DNA of 64,000 bases. Origin: Acinetobacter nosocomialis NIPH 2119. GTDB lineage: Bacteria; Pseudomonadota; Gammaproteobacteria; Pseudomonadales; Moraxellaceae. The position numbers and the translations under genes are program-made. The notes under the pieces are model-generated. The model ran no database searches, was not told where the DNA came from, and saw nothing but the letters and a program-made list of their open reading frames with translations. Location of the stretch: positions 2,287,749 through 2,351,748 of the forward strand of contig NZ_KB849239.1 of assembly GCF_000368085.1 (NCBI RefSeq), in the 5' to 3' direction. Positions 48,432-57,236 of the stretch are shown here, one piece after another (position 1 is the first letter of the stretch; each line of letters opens with the position of its first letter).

Positions 48432-48980
48432 ATGAAGTGGTCAAACCTACAAAATAATTTTTGGAATATTATTGTTCATTTATTTGCAATTATTGGAGCA
48501 ACTTTTTTTTGGACAACAGAAATTGGAAATAACCTAATTGAAATAATAGAACGAAATAATCCTCCTCCAAAGGGCTTATCTGGAACATCTGCCCTTGATG
48601 GGTGGTTTGAAGGTGCTTTCACTGCAAATACACCTGTTCTAGTTACATTTGTTTTCTATTTTGCCTTTTTTTTATTAATTGCCGCATTTGTAAAAAGGAA
48701 ACGTATAGATGTAAAGGAAAATAGTAAGACTGCGTCAATCATTCGTTCAATTGCAAACTTAGCATCAAATATACTCTCTTTGATCTTAATATTTTCTTGT
48801 ATATCAATAAGTCTAGCCTCTATAGCTTTTTCATATGGGAACTTCACAAACACAAATATTGTTGTTTTTATCGGTGGTTGGTTGTTTTTAATAATTTACT
48901 TTTTTCTGGCATGTTTTCATCGATTTATTCTTGATGACCTAGAAAGCTATATTAACTCTAAACAACGAATTGGTAGATAA
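48432..48980 (+). CDS. Membrane protein of unknown function (182 aa)
   Basis: About four membrane helices are seen, near residues 12-28, 70-90, 105-130 and 138-158. The N-terminus contains WSNLQNNFWNIIVHLFAIIG. GAGAGA precedes the ATG. It shares a pdif-bounded module with the AGGA-rich RNA locus. Small multi-helix proteins in such modules are often membrane-acting effectors, but nothing here proves that. Confidence 0.6.
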   Translation: MKWSNLQNNFWNIIVHLFAIIGATFFWTTEIGNNLIEIIERNNPPPKGLSGTSALDGWFEGAFTANTPVLVTFVFYFAFFLLIAAFVKRKRIDVKENSKTASIIRSIANLASNILSLILIFSCISISLASIAFSYGNFTNTNIVVFIGGWLFLIIYFFLACFHRFILDDLESYINSKQRIGR

Positions 48981-49180
48981 CGTTTCTAATAAGTAAAAAT
49001 TTACAGGCACAGAATTTTTATCTTCAAAACAAAAATTATATATCATAAGTTTAATGAAAAATTTTCTTTTTATATAACTAAAGATGTAATAGAAGTAGCA
49101 GATTTGGAGGTTGAAAACTTTAGAATCAGACAGAAAAAAGTTGTAAATTTTTTCAAAAATCTATAAGTAGCATAATAAGA

Positions 49181-49207
49181 AAAACCTGACATTTAGTCAG
49201 GTTTTTT
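49181..49207 (+). terminator. Terminator
   Basis: AAACCTGAC and GTCAGGTTT form a stem flanked by A and T runs, usable from either side. Confidence 0.75.
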
Positions 49208-49216
49208 ATTAATTAA

Positions 49217-49244
49217 ATTTCCTATAACGCCCATTATATTAAAT
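49217..49244 (+). other. pdif site 4
   Basis: The XerC-like arm is ATTTCCTATAA (10 of 11), the spacer CGCCCA and the XerD-like arm TTATATTAAAT (10 of 11). Confidence 0.82.
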
Positions 49245-49273
49245 AGGCGTGGAACTTTCAGTTAGCATCAAAA

Positions 49274-50050
49274 TTAACTTTTGCTTTTCACAGGTCCTTT
49301 CCGCTTCCTAATTTCTTTTGCTAGTTTTTCTAATTTTTGCTTAGGTTGATAAATTTCATTAAGTATATGATTCATAAATTCGTAAGAATCAAAAACATCA
49401 TCAACTGAAATCTCTGAATTAGCATGACTGCCAGCATTCCCTAACCATTTAAGAGCATATAGAATATTTTCAAGCTCACCTAAAATGGCTTTATGATGTT
49501 TTGCTTTTGCAATTCGGGCATCAAGAGGTAAACGAATATTTTTGCCCGGCTTTCGGGTAATTCTAGGAATACCAAACTCTGTTAATAGGTTTTCAACAGC
49601 AGCTCTGACTTTGTTAGCAGCAGAACTAGGAGAATATAATGTTAAAGAAAATGCTTCGAGTAATGAGTTTTTAACACTATCAGGGCATTTTTCAGGAATT
49701 TTGAAAAAATGAATTGCAGGTATAAAAATTTTAGGAGTATGGAAACAGTAATATTCTTGCTCGAATTCTCCATGTTCATTTTCTTCAGGTTCCCAATCAA
49801 CATAACCTGTGCCTGAGCAAATAACAGTTTCTCCACAATTAGAATTATTACAAGCAAAAACCGTAGTAAAAACTGAGGTTAGCCATTCAGGCTCCCAATA
49901 ATCACTTTCCTGAATTTTTTTAGATTGCGCAGTATCTTCTGAATGAAATTTTGTTTCATCGAGCTTTAAACTATGATTACCACATGCTGGACAAGGGAAA
50001 ATAACATCATCAGTTTTCTTAAAAGGTCTTTTAAATAATTGTCTATCCAT
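49274..50050 (-). CDS. DUF4145 protein
   Basis: In this 258-aa protein an N-terminal zinc-ribbon-like part has CPACG and CNNSNC pairs (residues about 20-75). A helical DUF4145 domain follows (about 130-240), with LYSPSSAANKVRAAVENLL and the closing LKWLGNAGSHANSEIS. DUF4145 domains occur in many defence and restriction-type proteins and are thought to sense or bind rather than cut. It fills a pdif module (sites 4 and 5 in inverted orientation). Confidence 0.8.
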   Translation of the reverse strand: MDRQLFKRPFKKTDDVIFPCPACGNHSLKLDETKFHSEDTAQSKKIQESDYWEPEWLTSVFTTVFACNNSNCGETVICSGTGYVDWEPEENEHGEFEQEYYCFHTPKIFIPAIHFFKIPEKCPDSVKNSLLEAFSLTLYSPSSAANKVRAAVENLLTEFGIPRITRKPGKNIRLPLDARIAKAKHHKAILGELENILYALKWLGNAGSHANSEISVDDVFDSYEFMNHILNEIYQPKQKLEKLAKEIRKRKGPVKSKS

Positions 50051-50649
50051 AATAATAATGTCATATAAATTAAAGTTTATAATATTAAACTCTCAATTAA
50101 ATTTCTATTAAATTAAATATAATCTTTTATATGTAGTAAATTTTTTAGGGTAATTCTTTAACTATTCATATTTTAAGATTTTTAAAATTAATATAATACG
50201 CCTTATAAGGAATGCTTTTTTATCTGATATAAATCATAGCTTTATTCTATCATATCTGGGCTTTTTTAATGATTTGTCATTTTTAACAATCACTTATCCA
50301 TCAATCTTTCACAATTTCATATAGTCTATGTTCATTCTAAAGTATAGAAATATCCCCCCACTGATCTAAGTGGATGTATTGAAGCCAAAATAGAAATTCA
50401 TTACAAATGCTGAGGCCTGTAACCTCTTAGACATCTTACACTTAAATAATTTTCAAATAAGTCAACAACTTATAAAGAATAGTATTTCTAACAACTGCGA
50501 AGAAAGTAAAGTTTCTAGCAAACCTAAATCACATTAATACATTGTAGTAATTAAAAAAAATAAAGTTATTACATTGAATTAATTTCTATTGACAATTAAT
50601 CGAATATTCCTCATATTGAATATATGTTAATCAAAAATGAAGTATAAAA
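50051..50649. other. AT-rich gap with pdif site 5
   Basis: This 599-bp very AT-rich stretch contains a XerC/D site at 50186-50213 and presumably the divergent promoters of the DUF4145 gene and the gene at 50650. No gene was seen. Confidence 0.5.
50186..50213 (-). other. pdif-like site 5
   Basis: On the minus strand: XerC-like arm ATTCCTTATAA (9 of 11), spacer GGCGTA, XerD-like arm TTATATTAATT (9 of 11). It is inverted relative to site 4. Confidence 0.65.
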
Positions 50650-51711
50650 ATGATCGCTGATGCTTGGAAATCTATAGTTAGATTTTATAGAAATGAACAA
50701 AAGAATGAGTCTAGCTATGATCTTTCAGATCCACTTACGGTTCGCCTTCCGCTCAACTTACTTGAGGAAGTAACTAATCAGTCTAAAGCAATTGGTGGTG
50801 ATCGCTATCGCTCAAAACACCTTGTTAATTTAATTGATCTTGGGGCTAAATTTTATCGTATTAACTCAGATTTTATTTCCACTTTACCAATTGAACACAT
50901 CAATTTAATCACTCGTTTACACTATGTTTTCAATGAATTAAAACTTCAAACAGAAAAAGTTGCTTTTGAATTAGGTCACGATAACACTTTAAAAGTTTCA
51001 AGTTGGTTAAATGGATCCCAAATCCCCTCGTTTGAGGATTTAGATCGATTTAGTGATATTTACTTTATCAATTCTGACTGGATAAAATTTGGAAATAGTA
51101 GTCCGTATATGCCTGAATTAACTCCATTCCTTGTTGAAAGAAAATCTTTTCATTACTGGACCGAATCCTTACAAGACATACTTCAGGAATATAAAGGACA
51201 TCAACCGCATTCTATAAAGTTGATCCGCGGCGAAGAAGGTAGTTTGCTTGTATCGATTGGTTATGGATCTAATAGAAATGATTGGAAAGTTCGGAGCATC
51301 TATTATTCAAACCTTAAATTACAATCCATGGATGATATTGGAAATTCGGGGTTTCATTATTTAGTAGAATTAGCAATCCTTTGCATGGTTTTCTACAAAT
51401 ATATAAGAAAACCATCTCTAATAATTTCTTATAATATTAAAAAAGATGAAATGAATGCCCTTATTGAAGGTGAGAAACTTCCAATTCATTTTAATATTTG
51501 GGGACAAACAAAAGCTAATTTCTGGTATGAATCTATTTTCGATAAAACTGATACAAACAACCACAATGACAGTTCATATTGGATTGGTGCAACTGAATTA
51601 TTTAACGCAATTCAAGATTCACCGAAATTCAAAAAGTATTACGAAGATCTTCAAAATGAACCACTCGAACAAATTGGGAAAATACTGAATAAGTCACCTT
51701 ATAGCTTGTAA
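50650..51711 (+). CDS. Putative DNA-binding regulator (353 aa)
   Basis: Residues about 25-65 (DPLTVRLPLNLLEEVTNQ, then RSKHLVNLIDLG) look like a ribbon-helix-helix. A second helical segment, about 80-150 (KLQTEKVAFELGHDNTLKVSSWLNG), resembles an XRE-type helix-turn-helix. The C-terminal 200 residues are unassigned. It precedes two genes in the same direction and could control them. Neither domain is certain. Confidence 0.55.
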   Translation: MIADAWKSIVRFYRNEQKNESSYDLSDPLTVRLPLNLLEEVTNQSKAIGGDRYRSKHLVNLIDLGAKFYRINSDFISTLPIEHINLITRLHYVFNELKLQTEKVAFELGHDNTLKVSSWLNGSQIPSFEDLDRFSDIYFINSDWIKFGNSSPYMPELTPFLVERKSFHYWTESLQDILQEYKGHQPHSIKLIRGEEGSLLVSIGYGSNRNDWKVRSIYYSNLKLQSMDDIGNSGFHYLVELAILCMVFYKYIRKPSLIISYNIKKDEMNALIEGEKLPIHFNIWGQTKANFWYESIFDKTDTNNHNDSSYWIGATELFNAIQDSPKFKKYYEDLQNEPLEQIGKILNKSPYSL

Positions 51712-51762
51712 TTTATTTAAAAAATTTAGTTTCCAATCAAAATATTGACTCAAGGAAAAATC

Positions 51763-52323
51763 ATGATTAAAGATTTACATTTTAGCTTCCCGGGTTTTAG
51801 TGCAACTACAGGTTATTGCCACCTAAGAGTTGCTATGAAGTCAACCGAATCAAAAATGGTTATAGTTTGTTCACAATATAAAAATTATTATGGAACATCT
51901 GTAACCAATGCTGTTGAAACAATCGCAGAAAAATTTTTTTATGATGTAGCAAATAAAAATATTGTAAACATCGAAATTCCTAATTTATCAGAATATAAAA
52001 TATTCTCTAAAGATAGAAATTTACTTAAAAGGCTTCTCATAAAATTAAAACTGCTAAACGATAAAAATCAATCAAAAAAAATATATCTGAATATTCCTGA
52101 GCTTTTTAACAATATTCTTTGGATTGAAAGATACCCATTAGATACTGGCCTAAGAGAATTTGAAGATGATTGCCGTTTAGTTAAGATGGACGAACAATTT
52201 AACCCACAGTGGTGTCAAAAAATAAGTGATGAATTCGTAAGACAGGAAACCGGCTTCTCATTATCTGAATTACTTATTGATAATGAGAAGCTTGATCTAA
52301 AAAACCTTCAAAACTTTAAATAA
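51763..52323 (+). CDS. Unknown protein (186 aa), PLD-like cluster
   Basis: The ATG at 51763 has AAGGA upstream. An earlier in-frame ATG at 51745 lacks a good site. This soluble alpha/beta protein begins IKDLHFSFPGFSATTGYCHLR. No motif was recognised. It lies 51 nt after the putative regulator and is followed by a terminator, so those two may form one transcript. Confidence 0.6.
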   Translation: MIKDLHFSFPGFSATTGYCHLRVAMKSTESKMVIVCSQYKNYYGTSVTNAVETIAEKFFYDVANKNIVNIEIPNLSEYKIFSKDRNLLKRLLIKLKLLNDKNQSKKIYLNIPELFNNILWIERYPLDTGLREFEDDCRLVKMDEQFNPQWCQKISDEFVRQETGFSLSELLIDNEKLDLKNLQNFK

Positions 52324-52385
52324 TACTTATGTTTTAGATGACCAGTACCCGCTGAAAATAACAATTGAAATTTCCTTCGCTCAAA

Positions 52386-52416
52386 AGCCATCTCATAGTA
52401 GATGGCTGTTGTTTTT
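52386..52416 (+). terminator. Terminator
   Basis: AGCCATCT and AGATGGCT form a stem, then GTTGTTTTT follows. It ends the unit of 50650-52323. Confidence 0.7.
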
Positions 52417-52582
52417 GAATTTAAAACAGTTTTGCCTGATGAAATATATAATTATTAATTAGCTAAAATTTTACTTATTACTATTTATTAATTTATGATA
52501 ATTGTTCAATTATCAACACAAATTCTTAACGAAATCAAAATTAATCCACAATCATTATTAAGAATCAATTTTAGGAAGCAAA

Positions 52583-55500
52583 ATGCATCAACATGCTCAA
52601 GAAAAATTAAAGTCTCCTACTTTGGACGACATAATAAATGATAGTAGACTAGAGCGATTGTTCTCAAAAAATGTTAAACCCTGTGTTCTTCAGCTGTGGG
52701 TATTACAAATAAAATGCGGCCAATTAAGTGAGAATCGAATAGTTTATGGCCGTCTACTTCCTTATAGTCATTGTAATAACACTTGGAATTTCAGCCATAA
52801 CAACAAGTTCATTACCATTAACTCACAAACTAAAGCTAGAGTAGCTAAACTCACTTTGTACCTTCAAAGTATTCATTGTGCCGATCTCTTACGATTATTG
52901 AATGATAGGCAAACTATTACTCTAATTAGCAAAGAATTAAGGTTTACAATTCCCGAAAGATTAGAAGAAGAATTCGGAAAAACCTCACTATCTCCTACTG
53001 ATCTGGCTTACCGCCCTGTTGCATACCTCATCAATCGCGATGCTTATCATCCTTCACTCTCTAGCCCACATGAAGGAGCTGGAGCATTTAGTGCCTCGAT
53101 TACCCCAACTGATAAGGATGCATTATTTCAACTAGGATCTCTATATAGTCCAACGTTAACTAAGATGGTCGTCAAATCCCTTAATGAAGACACAGGTATG
53201 GACTTTTCTATTACCGATACCTCTAGATTTGGTGACATAGAATTGCTTGTTTTTCCAACATTAGATGATCAGGAGCGAAACTTATTAGAAATAAACTGGA
53301 TAAACTCACCACACACTTTAATAGCTAGGTTTAATCCCTCTCAGGTACCATACTATAACAGTTTCCAATTTCGTCTTAATGTCGAAAATAATAGTCAAAT
53401 TACTTATTCAGTACTCGCTTTAGCAGAAAAAAATGAAGATGGATTATTTGAATGTAGGTTCGAGTTAGATGACCAAATAAGTGCCTGTATAGATAGTACT
53501 GAACTAGAGATTTTCGGCTTTCGTGATAGTGCTTACAAACAAGGTACGTTATGCTCACGCTGGCAAATTAATTATATTAGGGAAATGCATTTTCAAAGCT
53601 ATGTTGTTGGTCATGGTATAGGCCGTTCATATAAGTTCGATTGGCTAGAAAAAACAGCTCAACCCGCTGACAAACTAAGAGTAGAAGCAGCCCTAACGAT
53701 TAATAACAATAATCAAGGTTTTGCTGGCCACGTCGGAGGACGTGGGGTAGATTCATGGGTTCCAGCCAACCGTGAAATAGCTACTCTTTTTAAACGGTTA
53801 CATCCCCCAAAATCGAATGGTCTATTCTGTCCCCGCTGGAGTCAGGGTAATGATAATGGGCGTTTACAACTTGTAGAATGGTTCAAGGCGTTACTAACTC
53901 AATATCAACAGCACCAAATAGTCATTTTTGATCCTTATTTTGAAGATGCAGGTTTAGGCTTATTATTGCTTTACTCTGTACAAAAATCAGACTATATCGT
54001 ATTCAGATCTCTACCCAAAACTCCTTCAAAAGATAAACCTCAACGCCGCCAATCAGATAATACGGCTCAGAATGGGATTAATAATCTATTAGCTAATTGT
54101 GAGCAAAGCCATCACAAGCTAAGAAACCTTAAGTTACGCATTTATGGACTGAAGGAAGGCCGTCTACATGATCGCTATATAATAATTATGGGTAATGATG
54201 GTCTTCCAATTACAGGTTTTCATCTATCAAACTCATTTCAAAGGGCGGCCGAAAACCACCCACTACTGATTACACCAATTCCATCAGATACTTTACTAGA
54301 GGTAGAAGAGTATGTGTTATCACTGATACAAGAAGCCAAAGTATCACAGAATCAAGAAAATATTGAAAATACCAATATGCGTCTTCTCTTCGACTCTACA
54401 GTTTTACCTCCTTCAACACCGAAACGGTACGAGCCATTACTCTTTCTCAATAAACCTTTTGCAGGTGAAGTACTTAGTCTTTGGTGTAGTGAGCCTACAC
54501 TACACGGCTTAAACAGTAACGTATTGAAAGAACAAATGACTACCCTAGGCCTACTTGAAGGAGAATCTCTCAATTTATCCACAAGAGTAACAAATTTTCA
54601 TAACTTTTTAGGTCAACAAGCAGACAACTTCAATAACTTCGGCCCAATCTGGGAAATACTTGGAGATATACTTGCTCACTCACATACTAATGACTATTAC
54701 ATGGAAGAACTTGAATCTGAACATAATTTTTTAAAATTTTTAGCTCATTTTCTCAAGTTATCATTTAATCGTGAATATACAGAAATAGATAAGAATTTAA
54801 CTGTAGTAGAGTCTCAATTCTTTACAAGAACCATCGAAGAGTTACTATATAGCCCATATCAACCACACCACTTATTTCATACGACAAAATATTCTGCTTT
54901 AACTTGGTCAGAATACTTCGCTATTAAGTTCTTATGGCAATTTAATCCAGATGTACTCTTGGAAATTGCCGAAAAACAAATATTAGATATTCCTACAGAC
55001 AACCAAAGCTCAAAAATCATACGACTATCCCTCCTAAGCCAAATCGTTAGTGAAATTTCTCTTTCTGTACACATCAGAATCAGTGAAATACAACTAGATC
55101 GATTACTTAGTAGTAGTAGCGCCTTATTCTATTGGATGGGACTACACGCTATTCAAATACAATTAGAAAAACCGAATAGCCTTTCCAAAGCTATATCATT
55201 GATAACTAACTTTACAACCGCCCATCAAATACAAGCCCTTGGTTGGATGATTAATCATGCTGCTAAAAAAACAGAAAATACCGAAACCTATAAAGGTCTT
55301 ATTACAGCATTACATAAAATTTTACCGTCCAAGATTTCCAAAGATGAATTAAAAAGTTTAATTGACTCAATGCGCGGCCATATGAAACAACTGGCTTGGG
55401 CAGAACCGTGGTTATTCCAAGATGTCATTTCTCCTCTACTAGAAAATAATCGAGTTAACGTCGATGATGCCTGTGAGATTTGGACTCAAGAACTCATTTC

Positions 55501-55954
55501 AATGCTTGAGCCAGAAAGTCCAAATACATCTTTATTATTTGACCAAGCACGAGAGGGCCAAACGACTAATATTTGTGCATTCCTTATAGCTCATAGCAGC
55601 CCAGAGCAACAGCAAAGTAGTCTTCAATTGATAAATAATATTTTGCACCAACAGAAAAGGATTATTCAGCAGCCTCTGGCTAGCACTTCAAACTGGTCAC
55701 GATGGGATAAGGCATTGAAGATTTCATTATGGATATTAGCCTTCTGCAAATGGTGTGAATACTATCTATCTAAATCTAATCTAAGGAACAATGAATTAGA
55801 AAAGCTATCCGAAAATGCTCATAAATTAGCTAAAGCTAGACCAATCAATGAATGGAGAACTGAAACTTCTGATCAACCTTCAGGGGTTATAGCATTCCTT
55901 AATCAAGGAGAATCGTTGTTAGCTTCGATCGATGAAATAGAACGCATTTCTTAA
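52583..55954 (+). CDS. Large PLD-like protein, possible defence effector (VPA1262-like)
   Basis: In this 1123-aa protein the central part (residues about 420-590) has a phospholipase-D-type pattern: IVIFDPYFED near 447 and LHDRYIIIMG near 528, followed by GFHLSNSFQRAAENHP. The arrangement resembles PLD-fold nucleases in which HDR replaces HKD. The N-terminal 340 residues and the helical C-terminal 500 residues are unassigned. I recall a family named after Vibrio VPA1262 with this plan, but cannot verify it. AGGAAG precedes the ATG. It is the last cargo gene before the transposon end. Confidence 0.6.
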   Translation: MHQHAQEKLKSPTLDDIINDSRLERLFSKNVKPCVLQLWVLQIKCGQLSENRIVYGRLLPYSHCNNTWNFSHNNKFITINSQTKARVAKLTLYLQSIHCADLLRLLNDRQTITLISKELRFTIPERLEEEFGKTSLSPTDLAYRPVAYLINRDAYHPSLSSPHEGAGAFSASITPTDKDALFQLGSLYSPTLTKMVVKSLNEDTGMDFSITDTSRFGDIELLVFPTLDDQERNLLEINWINSPHTLIARFNPSQVPYYNSFQFRLNVENNSQITYSVLALAEKNEDGLFECRFELDDQISACIDSTELEIFGFRDSAYKQGTLCSRWQINYIREMHFQSYVVGHGIGRSYKFDWLEKTAQPADKLRVEAALTINNNNQGFAGHVGGRGVDSWVPANREIATLFKRLHPPKSNGLFCPRWSQGNDNGRLQLVEWFKALLTQYQQHQIVIFDPYFEDAGLGLLLLYSVQKSDYIVFRSLPKTPSKDKPQRRQSDNTAQNGINNLLANCEQSHHKLRNLKLRIYGLKEGRLHDRYIIIMGNDGLPITGFHLSNSFQRAAENHPLLITPIPSDTLLEVEEYVLSLIQEAKVSQNQENIENTNMRLLFDSTVLPPSTPKRYEPLLFLNKPFAGEVLSLWCSEPTLHGLNSNVLKEQMTTLGLLEGESLNLSTRVTNFHNFLGQQADNFNNFGPIWEILGDILAHSHTNDYYMEELESEHNFLKFLAHFLKLSFNREYTEIDKNLTVVESQFFTRTIEELLYSPYQPHHLFHTTKYSALTWSEYFAIKFLWQFNPDVLLEIAEKQILDIPTDNQSSKIIRLSLLSQIVSEISLSVHIRISEIQLDRLLSSSSALFYWMGLHAIQIQLEKPNSLSKAISLITNFTTAHQIQALGWMINHAAKKTENTETYKGLITALHKILPSKISKDELKSLIDSMRGHMKQLAWAEPWLFQDVISPLLENNRVNVDDACEIWTQELISMLEPESPNTSLLFDQAREGQTTNICAFLIAHSSPEQQQSSLQLINNILHQQKRIIQQPLASTSNWSRWDKALKISLWILAFCKWCEYYLSKSNLRNNELEKLSENAHKLAKARPINEWRTETSDQPSGVIAFLNQGESLLASIDEIERIS

Positions 55955-56034
55955 AAAGAAAAATTTCTAGCTATATAGTAAGCTGCTAATGCGTACTAAC
56001 TTAAAAATGGTAATCAACAAACCACTTTTAGGAA

Positions 56035-56162
56035 AATGACATCAGATGTGTCGTTTTCTTATCAAAATGTCATTGGTTGTGTCGTTTTCTAATGTCATTA
56101 TGCGTCGCAAGAATCGCTAAGCTTTTGAATTTCTGAAATGGAAAATGACATCAGATGTGTCG
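56035..56162 (-). repeat. Four TnsB-binding-type repeats (far end)
   Basis: Copies lie at 56035-56053, 56066-56084, 56091-56108 and 56144-56162, read on the minus strand as CGACRCA-N-(A)TGACATT or TGTCATT. The first and last share an identical 24-bp sequence (56031-56054 and 56140-56163). They are inverted relative to the copies at 32019-32083. Confidence 0.85.
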
Positions 56163-56169
56163 TCTGACG

Positions 56170-56174
56170 TTAAT
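56170..56174. repeat. Target-site duplication TTAAT (far side)
   Basis: The five bases directly after TGACG equal those before the other end at 32008-32012. Confidence 0.85.
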
Positions 56175-56191
56175 TTAGCATTTGCAATAAG

Positions 56192-56219
56192 AAAGCCACT
56201 CCTCTTGAGTGGCTTTTTT
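56192..56219 (+). terminator. Probable native nrdB terminator
   Basis: AAAGCCACTC and GAGTGGCTTT form a stem, followed by a T tract. Without the transposon it would lie about 30 bp after the nrdB stop, so the insertion separated nrdB from it. Confidence 0.8.
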
Positions 56220-56395
56220 ATCGCGAGTATTTTTAAATTTGATTTTAAATAATATTAAATTATTCACTATATAAATATGTCATTTTCACTTAAATAGAAC
56301 TTTCTTCACATTAGCAACAAATAAATAATGGCTTCTTAATTTAAAAACAATAATAGACCTCTTGCGAAAGTAAAAACCACCTCAATCTAAATTTC

Positions 56396-56794
56396 ATGAG
56401 ATATCAGAAATTAAATCGTTTTTCAGATTCTGAATTCCAGCGCTTGGTTGGTGTACCTCGACCAGTTTTTAGTGAAATGATCGAAGTTTTAAAAGAAGTA
56501 GAATCACTTAAAAAGAAATCTGGGCGTCCTCATACTTTAGCTATAGAGGATCAATTATTATTAACACTCAATTACTTACGGAATTACAGCACTCAATTGG
56601 AGTTGGCTGCAAATTACCATATCGCTGAAAGTAATGTGAATCGAACCATTAAAAAGGTTGAAGATGCATTGATGAAATCAAGACGGTTTACTCTGCCAAA
56701 ACGAAGCATTACCACAGCAGACGAACAGTTTAACTGGGTCATTATTGATGCGACAGAATGTTCAATAGAACGTCCGAAAAAAAAATCAGAGTAA
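56396..56794 (+). CDS. IS transposase, first frame (OrfA)
   Basis: This 132-aa frame holds the N-terminal HTH region (SGRPHTLAIEDQLLLTLNYLRN, ANYHIAESNVNRTIKKVED) and the first catalytic aspartate in VIIDATE. It stops just after nine consecutive A (56777-56785). The rest of the enzyme lies in the +1 frame, so slippage at the A run is needed for an active fusion. Confidence 0.85.
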   Translation: MRYQKLNRFSDSEFQRLVGVPRPVFSEMIEVLKEVESLKKKSGRPHTLAIEDQLLLTLNYLRNYSTQLELAANYHIAESNVNRTIKKVEDALMKSRRFTLPKRSITTADEQFNWVIIDATECSIERPKKKSE

Positions 56795-56837
56795 GTTCTA
56801 CAGTGGTAAAAAGAAGAAACATACGCTAAAAGCACAA

Positions 56838-57218
56838 GTGATCTATCATCCGAACAGCAAACAAATCATAGGGCTAGATATATCGAATGGCAGTCAGCAT
56901 GACATTAAATTGGCAAGAAGAACGGTTAAAAAATTCAAACATTGTAAATATGTTATGACCGATTTAGGGTACTACGGATTAGAGCAAGATGGCTTTAAAT
57001 TATTGATGCCAATAAAGAAAAAGAAGAATTTACCCTTATTTGATGTTGAGAAAAAGTACAATAAAATGATTGGAAAAATACGAGTTGTGATCGAACATAT
57101 TAATAGTCAATTGAAAACATTTAGAATATTAAGTGAACGCTATCGAAATAGACGGAAAAGATTCGGTTTACGCATTAACTTAATCGCTGCACTGGTAAAT
57201 CGGATGAACTTGCAATAA
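56838..57218 (+). CDS. IS transposase, second frame (OrfB)
   Basis: The +1 frame supplies the second catalytic aspartate (TDLGYYG) and the glutamate with its basic partners (VVIEHINSQLKTFRILSERYRNRRKRFG). The nominal ATG at 56838 is internal. The frame is open from the A9 run at 56777, where the sequence after slippage reads NQSKFYSGKKKKH. It is probably made only as a frameshift fusion with OrfA. Confidence 0.82.
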   Translation: MIYHPNSKQIIGLDISNGSQHDIKLARRTVKKFKHCKYVMTDLGYYGLEQDGFKLLMPIKKKKNLPLFDVEKKYNKMIGKIRVVIEHINSQLKTFRILSERYRNRRKRFGLRINLIAALVNRMNLQ

Positions 57219-57236
57219 CGACTTTCGCAAGAGGTC

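Larger units (their letters stand above)
48981..49273. other. Gap with terminator and pdif site 4
   Basis: This AT-rich gap contains a terminator at 49181-49207 and a XerC/D site at 49217-49244. Nothing else was recognised. Confidence 0.5.
32013..56169 (+). mobile_element. Tn7-like transposon inserted downstream of nrdB
   Basis: The 24,157-bp element is bounded by a short inverted repeat (CGTCA at the left, TGACG at the right, then CGACACAT and its complement) and by TTAAT duplications. It encodes TnsA-, TnsB-, TnsC- and TniQ/TnsD-like proteins in order. Tandem TnsB-type sites lie at both ends, three abutting at the nrdB side and four more spread at the other. The dense end near the target gene and inward-reading tnsA match the Tn7 right end next to glmS. 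Unlike Tn7, about 7 kb of cargo separates that end from tnsA. No tnsE or Cas gene is present. Cargo: CBASS, regulators, a caspase-like protease, HNH and DUF4145 genes and a PLD-like protein. Confidence 0.92.
55955..56395. other. Transposon right end, displaced terminator and IS start
   Basis: This stretch contains four transposase-site repeats, the end of the Tn7-like element, the TTAAT duplication, the presumed native nrdB terminator and, from about 56356, the IS5-family left end. No gene was seen. Confidence 0.7.
56356..57236 (+). mobile_element. IS5-family (IS427-group-like) insertion sequence
   Basis: The 881-bp element has perfect 15-bp terminal inverted repeats (GACCTCTTGCGAAAG and its complement at 57222-57236) flanked by TA on both sides. 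A two-frame transposase fills it. Size, split frame and TA target agree with the IS427 group of IS5. I cannot name the exact ISAba element. It lies outside the Tn7-like transposon. Confidence 0.88.

Noticed and set aside
45226-50213. Integron attC sites
   Set aside because: The TATAACGCC-type motifs first looked like attC. The core GTTRRRY rule is not kept, while both 11-bp Xer arms and the 6-bp spacer fit in all five.
32013-56169. CRISPR-associated transposon
   Set aside because: No Cas12k or Cascade gene and no repeat-spacer array was seen. The regular repeats at the ends are transposase sites.
32013-56169. Prophage or integrative conjugative element
   Set aside because: There is no integrase, capsid, terminase or conjugation gene. 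The ends and tns genes explain mobility.
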